Source: Centroberyx gerrardi
Taxonomy: Eukaryota; Chordata; Actinopteri; Beryciformes; Berycidae
Reading direction: 5' to 3'
DNA length: 64,000 nt
NCBI RefSeq assembly: GCF_048128805.1
Contig: NC_135997.1
Coordinates: forward strand, 18,036,116-18,100,115
Positions within the stretch are counted from its first letter, which is position 1, and every line of letters starts with the position of its first letter. Below, piece by piece: positions 57,501 to 64,000 of this stretch. The notes under the pieces were generated by a model. That model had not been told where the DNA came from and ran no database searches. It saw only the letters and a program-made list of their open reading frames with translations. The position numbers and the translations under genes were made by a program.

Positions 57501-59153
57501 ACATCACCTCCCTTAACCTCCCCATTCTTTTGGCCGGGTGGCCCCGAGCTGTCGGAGGCACCGCAAACCCAGTGACATGACCTTCTCAATTCCAGCCTGA
57601 CCCCTTACACACACACACACACACACACACAAAAACACCAAACACACACCACACCATGAAAACACACACACAGGATTATCGTACAGTATATGAATATGTG
57701 ACAGGGACTTGAGGGTGCTTCTCTTTCTATCCTCCTCCGTCTCTTCTCTTCCTCTCTTAGAAACATGCTATGCTGGAGCGACGGCAGAAAGGGTGACATC
57801 ACTTTGAGAGCTCCTCCGTCCCTCCAGCCCCTCCCAGCTGTAGCTGACCCTTGAACTGCGGAAGGGTCGTTTGGTTAATGTGCTATGGGCTACAAAGGGC
57901 TGGGGTCAGGAGAGGGGGGGGTCCAGGCGAGAGGACAATGGCCTGGACGCTCCCACACATAGTGAGCTGGCTGACCTCTTCGCTCTCCCCTCACTACGCC
58001 CCCCCCTCCCCCCATCTCTCTGTCTCCGGGGAACCGTCACAGTGTCTCAGAGAGTTTCCGCATGTTGCCGAGTGCTGTTCGTAACCGTGCGCTTGCCCTC
58101 GACCATTAGCCCTGAGCTGAGATAAGAAGGCTTAAAGCAAGGCCATAATCCATAATCCACTCCTTATCAAAGCAAGCAGCTCTCTCTCTCGCTCTCTCTC
58201 TCTCCCCCAGTCAGTAAGAGTGAGCGGGTGTTGGGGGCGGCGAGGCCGAGGATGCACTTGACTGCTTGAGTGAAGAGGATGAGGCTGGAGGTGGGGTAGG
58301 GGCGGGGGTTAGGGGGCTAAAGGCTGGGGACTCGGGCGGGGCTGGGGCCAAGGGCAAGAGGGCTAAGTGGGAGGGGGGGGCTGGAGGGGCACAGATGTTA
58401 GCTGCCGTTGCGGCTGTCACCTCGCCGGCCTGGTGGCAGCTGGCATTGTTTAACGCACAGAGCCGTGAGGGTGGGAGGAAGGGGGTGGCGGCGTGGGGGG
58501 TGGGGGGTGCTGGCGTGGGGAGGGTTTGATGGAGGCAGACATTCATAGACCCGCCAGCTATGTCACATGTACATATGTCAAATACATTCTGCCACGCCAC
58601 GACGGGTTACAGGCCAGCTAGAAAATCCACTAATCCCTCAAGAGCCTCTGTGCGCGTGTGCGTGTGTGCGTGTGTGTGTTTGTGTGTGTGTGTGCTCACA
58701 GGCACGCCCAAGTGTGAATGTATATTAGAATGCAAGGGTTGACACACTCTTTGTGCTAAATCGCTATCTAGAGGGGAAAGAAACAATTTGAATGTTGCCT
58801 TAACAGCTACATAAGAGATAGAAAGAGACAATACAAAGACAGCAAATACACCAGAACAATCTGGGAGACCATAGACCAAATGTGTGAAAGAGTGAGAATA
58901 CTGGTATGTTTGAATGTTGTGTGTGTGTGTGTGTGTGGTTTCACCTGGCGTCCCTCGTTCCTCCAGAGGCCGTTGCTGGTCTTGGTGGGAGCAATGGTGA
59001 CTACGGGTGGGGTGTTTGGCACGCTGTGGCCCCCCGGGGGAACCAGGACCGGCCCTGGGCCAAGGGGACCCCTCTTGGGCGTGCTGACCGGAGAGCTGTG
59101 GTTGGTGGCCGGGGACGACACTGGAGACGACTCGCTGCTGATGGAGGACCCAG
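36379..59153 (-). CDS. gse1: Genetic suppressor element 1 / Gse1 coiled-coil protein (partial, 5' exons outside window)
   Basis: Fourteen minus-strand exons join in frame: 58945-59153, 53044-53210, 52453-52653, 51694-51873, 51177-51541, 50731-51064, 48186-48829, 47918-48030, 47537-47801, 46162-46275, 45577-45951, 44920-45249, 37470-37573 and 36379-36519. They give about 1179 codons and a stop (human about 1217 aa). Landmarks in order: [17 protein letters not shown] and [34 protein letters not shown]-like [15 protein letters not shown]; a (RE)n-rich segment; [38 protein letters not shown] (the conserved DUF3736-type region); an acidic stretch [12 protein letters not shown]; and a C-terminal coiled coil [15 protein letters not shown]...[15 protein letters not shown] ending YKGYPPR. 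Known role: component of BRAF-HDAC/LSD1-CoREST-type nuclear co-repressor complexes. The first visible exon begins mid-codon (CT), so coding continues upstream past 64 kb. Confidence 0.95.
38411..39018. repeat. 32-36-bp minisatellite, 18 copies
   Basis: Eighteen units share CATCTAGCTCTTGAGTTCCT then AGATAAAGCT. Unit length varies (32, 34 or 36) by small indels: TTGAG versus TTTTGAG, and GCTGT, GCTAT or GCTCTGT. It lies within the 3' region of the LINE. Read on the minus strand, several 36-bp units keep a frame ([12 protein letters not shown] repeated), which is a by-product. Confidence 0.95.
39184..41600 (-). pseudogene. LINE ORF2 remnants (endonuclease end, RT and C-terminal domain)
   Basis: In order on the minus strand: the endonuclease GDFN motif in [13 protein letters not shown] (about 41,550-41,590); [12 protein letters not shown] and [11 protein letters not shown] (41197-41496); a linker with [20 protein letters not shown] (40615-41160); RT (39916-40563) with [38 protein letters not shown] and the catalytic YADD (residues 182-185 of that frame); then [13 protein letters not shown] and LWN-like [10 protein letters not shown] (39184-39687). 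Stops separate the pieces. The RT PQGS.LGP motif is readable only in another frame (about 40,080-40,110), which shows paired frameshifts. It is not functional. Confidence 0.85.
41806..42170. mobile_element. hAT MITE, ATTAATCGATTA family, copy 2
   Basis: Begins TAGAGCTGCAACGATTAATC and ends in the complement of TAGGGCTGCAACTAACGATT. The 8-bp flanks GTGGCTAT (41798-41805 and 42171-42178) are identical. It is nested in the LINE, hence younger than it, and nearly identical to the 24922-25266 copy across its interior. Confidence 0.9.
42272..43600 (-). CDS. LINE ORF1 protein with SGNH-esterase-like domain (442 codons, open)
   Basis: An open frame inside the decayed LINE. Residues about 115-285 form an SGNH hydrolase/esterase-like domain as known from CR1/L2 ORF1 proteins: [10 protein letters not shown] (block I), [10 protein letters not shown] (block III), [42 protein letters not shown] and [12 protein letters not shown] (block V). 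In the family, block I is GDS and block III carries HVG.ND; here Ser is Gly and the Asn is replaced, so the hydrolase is predicted inactive. The C-terminal third is Pro-rich ([17 protein letters not shown]). In family members ORF1p aids retrotransposition. Host expression is unknown. Confidence 0.65.
   Translation of the reverse strand: MLNLDDTVSFPKLAKAGPKQTDSTATWHTLGAKPKRYHKMRKTNDNVTRGNTTSPVIRLKNRYQPLSELCENELESTFMNGKLGRNYDFVHKGKHGINTGTQKEHKAHRDKESGPEVKEKDILLVGDGAISAVNNERIIACSYPSAMVSDITGLFSQVLSNHPGIKQVIVHVGAVDTSKGKSEVLKQDFSKLFNRLDELEMQSFISGPLPTIDRKINKFSRLLALNTWLSNACESQGIHFIDNFNLFWERDDLFKGKGPHLNGRGLRRLTDNFLHCLRHQTTSCPTLHQQKAPPQKECQLQGDNSDPTPPALPVDPPSTLPPPLPWTPPPLSPLPSDSPASTPSPVSPLRFTSQMEDLVKSGIKMIPLTPSMARSRVLPSPILRPPMPPRRTCSPPVPPRCTAAPSSTPRVQPPCPPQPSPTLLASKALNSTRTAAISVGSN
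44010..44485. mobile_element. Palindromic TTAA-flanked MITE (piggyBac-like)
   Basis: Both ends read TTAAAGGAATAGTTCACCCA on opposite strands. The two halves (about 44010-44230 and 44270-44485) are inverted copies over nearly their full length, sharing AACTGGTCCC and GGAGGTTGCCAGCACAACT. TTAA at both borders (44010-44013 and 44482-44485) fits piggyBac-type insertion. It lies in the gse1 intron, 0.4 kb from an exon. Confidence 0.75.
46412..46449. repeat. (GT)n microsatellite
   Basis: About 19 GT units in a gse1 intron. Confidence 0.95.
49140..49216. repeat. (CA)n and (GCAC)n mixed microsatellite
   Basis: CA repeats grade into GCACGCATGCACGCACAC-type alternation in a gse1 intron. Confidence 0.85.
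49760..49827. repeat. (CA)n microsatellite
   Basis: About 34 units with two GCAC interruptions, in a gse1 intron. Confidence 0.95.
51300..51530 (-). repeat. Coding (GAGCGN)n repeat in gse1 exon
   Basis: Purine-rich low-complexity DNA inside the 51177-51541 exon encodes a long alternating Arg-Glu run with Lys, Leu and Ala interruptions ([21 protein letters not shown]). The same composition leaves other frames open on both strands; those are by-products. Confidence 0.85.
51876..51949. repeat. (GA)n microsatellite next to a gse1 splice acceptor
   Basis: On the gse1 sense strand this is a long (CT)n tract ending directly in the CAG acceptor of the 51694-51873 exon, so it serves as an extended polypyrimidine tract. 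Confidence 0.85.
54526..54555. repeat. C30 homopolymer flanked by a short direct repeat
   Basis: Thirty consecutive C. The flanks carry TCTCCCTAAAATCCC on both sides (from 54505 and 54557), so the run is embedded in a duplicated unit. Confidence 0.9.
57466..57480. repeat. C15 homopolymer
   Basis: Fifteen consecutive C in a gse1 intron. Confidence 0.9.
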
Positions 59154-59455
59154 CTGGAGGAAGACACAGGCGAATGGAATGAGTACAGTGAAAGGAAGAA
59201 AACAAGAACATGGCTGCTAATGACGTACTGCTGTGTTCTAACTGTAATACAAAGGGCAAATCTAACATTGCTACAATGCTCTAGCTCCTCCACTGGGGAC
59301 TAAAAGGGTGTAGCAGCACTATAATAGCAACAAACACACAGACACACACACACACACACACACACGCAGGGCCAGATGGATGGCCCTAGGCCCCCATTAC
59401 GAAGTGACAGTGATCAGGATGAGCAGCCCTGTGAGAGTCACACAGCCTTGACACA

Positions 59456-59468
59456 GTGCAGGATACAC

Positions 59469-59500
<32 letters not shown>

Positions 59501-59740
59501 CATAAGAACACACTGCTGAAGAGAGTGAAACAGAGCCATACTGAATGTATACACAGTGGCACACACAGCCACACACACGCGCACAAACACACGCTCACAC
59601 ACATGCACGCACAAACACACGCTCACACACACGCTCACACACACACGCGCACGCACACACACACACACACACACATACCATAAGAGCACACTGCTGAAGA
59701 GAGTGAAACAGCCATACTGAATGTATACACAGTCGGTCCC
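59456..59740. repeat. Tandem duplication of about 180 bp with CA tracts
   Basis: The block ACTGCTGAAGAGAGTGAAAC ... CCATACTGAATGTATACACA occurs at about 59,510-59,560 and again at about 59,688-59,733, each preceded by CACACCATAAGA-type sequence and a CA tract. Confidence 0.85.
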
Positions 59741-59775
59741 ACTCACAGCCACACACAGAGGCCCCCCCTCCTCCT

Positions 59776-59814
<39 letters not shown>

Positions 59815-60252
59815 AGCAGGTGGTAGGGAGCTGGCCCAATGAGCTTCTCTGCTGTGCTGTAGCTGTGCCACATTAACAAAGCCCTCCAGGGAAACCCTGT
59901 AGCGCAGGGTCACGGTCTGGTCACATGCCTCGCTTTCCTCACATCTCCCTTTCTCTCTTTCTCTGTCTCTCTCTCTCTCCCTGTCTAGTTCCAAAGCTCA
60001 CATATCATACACACACATCCCTGCAATTTCATCCTTCCAGCCTTACATCTTTATCCCCCCCCCTTCTCTTTCTTTCAGCTGCATCCTCTGTCTCTACTTC
60101 TACCTATTTGTCTTTCCTTCTGTCTTTCTTTCCATCTTCCCTCTGCTCTGTCTTCCTTTCCCTCTTTCCTTTTCCCTTCACCCTCTCTTCTGTGTAGTAA
60201 CCTGTGTGTTGTCACCATGTCTCCTCTCATTCCCTCTCTCCTCTTCTTTCTT

Positions 60253-60289
60253 CCTTCCCTCCCTCCCTCCCTCCCTCCCTCCCTCCCTC
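60253..60289. repeat. (CCCT)n microsatellite
   Basis: About nine CCCT units in a long pyrimidine-rich stretch (59,940-60,300). Confidence 0.9.
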
Positions 60290-61040
60290 TCTTCTCCTCT
60301 GACAGTACAGTGTGTATATGTCTCCTCCGCTCAGAGTGAGTGCAGCATTAGACAGTCAAAATGGGTCACCACCCTCTCAATGGGACACACACTTTACTAC
60401 TGCAGCAAGAGCAGCAGGAGATGTGCGTGTGTGTGCGCGCACACGTGCATGTGTGTGTCTACGTGCCTGCATGCAGCCACATATTAAAGCAGTTGAAACC
60501 ACAGGCCAGTATCGGGTCTACTTCCTCTCCAATTATCACCATCAGCACAACAACAACCACAGATCTCTACTCAACCGCCATTTCTGCCCTGCTTCGGTTT
60601 CCGTGGCAACAGAAGCTAACAGGCAACGTCAGCTTATGGTAGGTGCGGTCAGGATATTGACTAGTTTTAAACACCTCATTCTGACTAATATCACTAAATA
60701 ATGGAAAGAATCAATAATGGCAGTAAGGTGACAGTCTAGGGAAAATCTGAAAATCTATGTGCGAGTGGAGATAGGGGTGGCGAGGGAGGGGGGGGCGGGG
60801 GCAAGAAGAAAAAAAGAGAGACAGAGAGGTGTGAGGAAAAGATGGTGGTGATACATGTGAGGTGAGACATGAACATGAAAAATGATAGGAGATGGAGAGT
60901 GATTGAAAAAAAAAAACATAGCAAGTGAGAGAGTGCAAAAGAGGTGCGAGGTGAGGCGAGAGATGGAGAGGAGAGGAAAGGAGAGGTGGAGAGAGAGATA
61001 TAGGGTGCAGATGGGGGGTGAGTGGGTGGGTGGGTTGGTT

Positions 61041-61059
61041 GGGGGGGGGGGGGGGGGGG
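61041..61059. repeat. G19 homopolymer
   Basis: Nineteen G preceded by GGGTGGGTGGGTTGG. On the plus strand this could form a G-quadruplex. Confidence 0.85.
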
Positions 61060-61219
61060 TATATCTTGTCTGCACAACAGCAATTAGTGGCCTAATCCTC
61101 CCCCCCTCACCTTGGAGAGCCATTACTCTCCCCTGCAAGACTAGGCCAATCAATAGCAGCCCACTCAGCCTGGGGAACAGAGCTACACTTAATACAGCTC
61201 TAGTGTCACAGCCTATTCA

Positions 61220-61261
<42 letters not shown>

Positions 61262-61327
61262 GACATACATACACAAGGATGGGGAACAAATAAGGCTTGA
61301 GGGAAGGAGGAGGTACAGAAAGGAGGA

Positions 61328-61343
61328 GGGGGGGGGGGGGGGG
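61328..61343. repeat. G16 homopolymer
   Basis: Sixteen G after AGGAGGA. Confidence 0.85.
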
Positions 61344-62472
61344 TGATCACAGTAATCCTGAACTGCTAGAGCTCTAAGCAATAGACCTCTACTCCATCTC
61401 GATTTCTCTCATCCCCCTTTTCTTCCCATCTCCTTCCCTCACTCCTCCTCCTCCTCCTCTCCATGTAGAAGCAGAACGCTATGTGGGAGAGGCAGGGCGG
61501 ACTAAATAATTGAGAGAGAGCAGGAGGAGAAGCAGGTGAGGGGAAGGAGGGAAGAAAAGAGAACAGAGCCTTCCACCAATGGCTTCATTCTCCTCTCACA
61601 GCTTGCCGAATCTGTGTACAGTACACTTCTAGGCATCCGTCCTCAACGACATATACACACACACACACACACATACGCGCATGCACACAAAACACAAACA
61701 GCTATTATTCTTCTATCATTCCCTCCTCCTGCTCTCTAACAACACCCCCTCACCCAGCCACCCACCCACCACCTCTTTACACGCCCTCCTCCCTTTTTCC
61801 TTCTGTTCTTCAAACATGCTGCCTGCCGACCAGGCATGGATCTGTCAGACTCGGCGTACAATTTTCATAAACACATTTACAACAGTTACAGCCGGTAAGG
61901 GCTGAGGGAGACGTCTGGGAGGGTGGTTACACGTGTGCATGCATGTGCATGCGCGTCTGTGTGTGTGTGTGTGCATCTATGCGTGTTTCCCTTTATCATC
62001 CTGTTTGAACCACAGGCGCCTCCTAAAGCCTCTTTCTTCACCAAGCCTCCATCCCTCACCCAAGATTCCCTCCTCTCTCAATCCTCAATCCCCCTACTCT
62101 AATTTCCATAGCAATCCCTCTCTTCCCACCTCCCTTCCACTTCACATCGTCCCTGTATCTGATTTGGAGCCCGTTGACCAGGCCCATAGGAGAAACATCA
62201 TATACGAGGCATGCGATTGGCACCAAACTGGTGTCGTTCTGCCATATGCTCCTCCCCCTCCATCTATACAGACAGAAGATGGCCACGCATGCTGGCCCTG
62301 TGGGGCGACAGCGGAGGGAGAGGAGGAGGACTGAAGCACAGCCTTCATCCCCAGAGTCTGAAATAGGCTCATCAGCTCACTACCTGCACTTCATTAGCTG
62401 TACTGATTGTCACTTGCTTGCTGTGTAGGTGTGCGTGTGTGCATGTGTATGTGTGTGTGGTGCTGATGGGGG

Positions 62473-62550
62473 GACAGAGAGAGAGAGACAGAGGGACATA
62501 GAGGGAGAGAGAGAAAGCAAGAGGAACAGAGAGAGAGAGAGAGAGAGCGA
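62473..62550. repeat. (GA)n tract, interrupted
   Basis: GAGAGA runs with GACA and AAGCAA interruptions. Confidence 0.85.
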
Positions 62551-63243
62551 GTGCTGTCTCAGTCCCAGGCTGTGTGTGATTAATGTGAAGCTCCTTTCTC
62601 TATCGCCTCCTCTATTACCAGTCCCACTCTCCCAGACTGCCTCCACACTTGACCGCTCAAGCTGAACCACACACACACACACACAAACAAAAAATACTAC
62701 CATCACCTGCCACAAACACACAAAGCTGTGGTCAGAGGCTGTGGCCAAGTGTCCCTGCGTTGCCAGCACCTTGTACCTCAGCTCCTGACCCCGTCACAGA
62801 AAAAGACAGAAAAAGCCAAAAAGTCATCATAGCTCTTCAGCAGCCTCTTTTATTCAATGGGGGAGAGTCCGGCAGTTACAGCACTGAATCCCACTGGATC
62901 ATTAAGCTTTGATAGGAAGAAAACACTATACAACAATGTTACAGCAGCGCCAAATGTCCCCTACCACCCCCCCCAAACCAACACTACCACCACAGCCTCT
63001 GCCAAAACAGCCAAGCACAGCCAGCCCCAGCCCTGCCAGGCAGAAGGTGCTCTTCACCCCCCACCCCCACCCCCCCTCCTCCCTCCTCCTCCCTCCTCCT
63101 CCTCCACCTCCTCCCTCCCAGCATGCATTAGAACAACATCAGCACTTAATTAAACAGTCCATTTCACACCTGGTGTGCATAGCAGTGCCCAGCCAACCCT
63201 GCATCCATATGCCACCCCACCAGCACACACTTGCACAAGCCTC

Positions 63244-63278
<35 letters not shown>

Positions 63279-63585
63279 CCACACACTTATGGACACACAG
63301 TTACCACTGACACACACACACATACACACACACACCTGCTACTACAGTCTTGGCCACGCACCGACAACACAACACAAAGCCTGTAATCTGCATCACTGAG
63401 TGGGGGGAGGGGAGAGGCACACAGTGTGTGTTGCCGTGCCAGTGAGGGGAAGGAAGACGGTACAAGATGGCGGAGGGAAATAAGAGGAGCAATCCTCTGT
63501 GCCTTCTGCTGACTGTACCCACTGTATATTATGCTTAAATGCTGCTAATAAACAGAGCTCTGAGAGGTGTGAGGTTACTGTGTAT

Positions 63586-63643
63586 GGGGAGAGAGAGAGG
63601 GAGAGAGAGGGAGAGAGAGAGAGAGGGGCAGAGAGAGAGAGAG

Positions 63644-63678
<35 letters not shown>

Positions 63679-63690
63679 CAGAGAGAAAGA
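63586..63690. repeat. (GA)n microsatellite with GGCA interruptions
   Basis: About 105 bases of GA repeats with regularly placed GGGA and GGCA units. Confidence 0.9.
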
Positions 63691-63765
63691 GAGAGAGAAG
63701 GCAAATGAGCTTGTTTGTGAGTGTTTCAGGGACAGTCAGAGCCTAAAGGGATTTGCCTTGAAGAC

Positions 63766-63787
63766 ACACACACACACACACACAGAC

Positions 63788-63820
<33 letters not shown>

Positions 63821-63931
63821 GTGCAGCGAGTCTGTGTGAGCTCCAGGCAGGCTCCAGATGGAGAGGTCAGAGACACACTGCCCTGCTGTCCCAGCATGCT
63901 CTGGGCTCCCAGAAACAAGGGGAGCCTCCGG

Positions 63932-63985
<54 letters not shown>
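63766..63985. repeat. Two (CA)n microsatellites flanking a unique spacer
   Basis: CA tracts at 63,766-63,821 and 63,934-63,985. The second contains about 26 units near the window end. Confidence 0.9.
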
Positions 63986-63990
<5 letters not shown>

Positions 63991-64000
63991 TACACATCAC

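Larger units (their letters stand above)
53211..58944 (-). other. gse1 intron (5.7 kb)
   Basis: No gene was recognised. It contains GA/CT tracts (53,700-53,760; 58,180-58,205), CA tracts (53,810; 56,772; 57,609), a 30-C run at 54,526 and a 15-C run at 57,466. Open frames here are short and composition-driven. Confidence 0.6.
59154..64000 (-). other. Part of a gse1 5' intron, microsatellite-dense
   Basis: No exon of the expected upstream GSE1 coding sequence (the conserved LRKLAKQAEEP-type segment) was found, so this is treated as intron. Contents: CA clusters (59,341; 59,456-59,820; 61,219-61,258; 63,240-63,280; 63,766-63,821; 63,934-63,985), GA tracts (62,473-62,550; 63,586-63,690), (CCCT)n at 60,253-60,289 and two G runs. 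Open frames here are composition-driven. Confidence 0.55.

Noticed and set aside
59386-59994. Cys/Val-rich and His/Thr-rich frames
   Set aside because: Translations of CA/GT microsatellites, not proteins.
63499-63708. Frame rich in Glu-Arg at the right end, resembling the gse1 RE segment
   Set aside because: It is on the opposite strand to gse1 and is a translation of an intronic (GA)n tract.

Overview
This is vertebrate nuclear DNA, almost certainly from a teleost fish. Five protein genes are recognisable. All are split by GT-AG introns, and the encoded proteins closely match bony-vertebrate families. The introns carry typical fish repeats: L2/CR1-type LINEs, hAT- and piggyBac-like MITEs, a Tc1 relic, and abundant CA, GA and poly-C/G tracts. 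Nothing bacterial, plasmid-borne or CRISPR-like is present.

Layout from left to right. 1-5.77 kb is repeat-rich DNA to the 3' side of the visible dusp22 exons. 5.77-16.19 kb (minus) holds the first six coding exons of dusp22 (145 codons, catalytic centre intact); the C-terminal exon or exons were not found. 17.67-20.94 kb (minus) is a complete cox4i1 (169 aa). 20.94-22.29 kb is a head-to-head promoter interval shared by cox4i1 and emc8, with ETS-like motifs. 22.29-23.49 kb (plus) is a complete emc8 (204 aa). 26.73-31.99 kb (plus) is a complete gins2 (186 aa) with an L2-type LINE in its last intron. 36.38-59.15 kb (minus) is gse1, with 14 coding exons and about 1179 codons. Its 5' exons lie beyond the right edge, so 59.15-64 kb is treated as intron. 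A decayed but nearly full-length LINE sits in the gse1 intron at 37.6-44.9 kb.

The order gse1-gins2-emc8-cox4i1 matches the human 16q24.1 neighbourhood next to IRF8. A dusp22 copy beside it recalls the DUSP22-IRF4 neighbourhood on human 6p, which suggests a retained ancient-duplication copy. The genes do not form one pathway: they act in respiration (cox4i1), ER membrane-protein insertion (emc8), replication (gins2), chromatin co-repression (gse1) and MAPK signalling (dusp22).

I found no clearly novel multi-gene system. The best leads are mobile elements with base-exact target duplications: an 878-bp hAT element still encoding a BED finger, and a 558-bp hAT MITE carrying both a long hairpin and a tRNA-Gly-like sequence. 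Others are a LINE with an open ORF1 whose esterase serine is lost, an internally deleted LINE ORF inside gins2, an 18-copy minisatellite in a LINE 3' region, and a 476-bp palindromic TTAA element. All exon coordinates were read by hand from splice sites and reading-frame continuity; no database search was possible.
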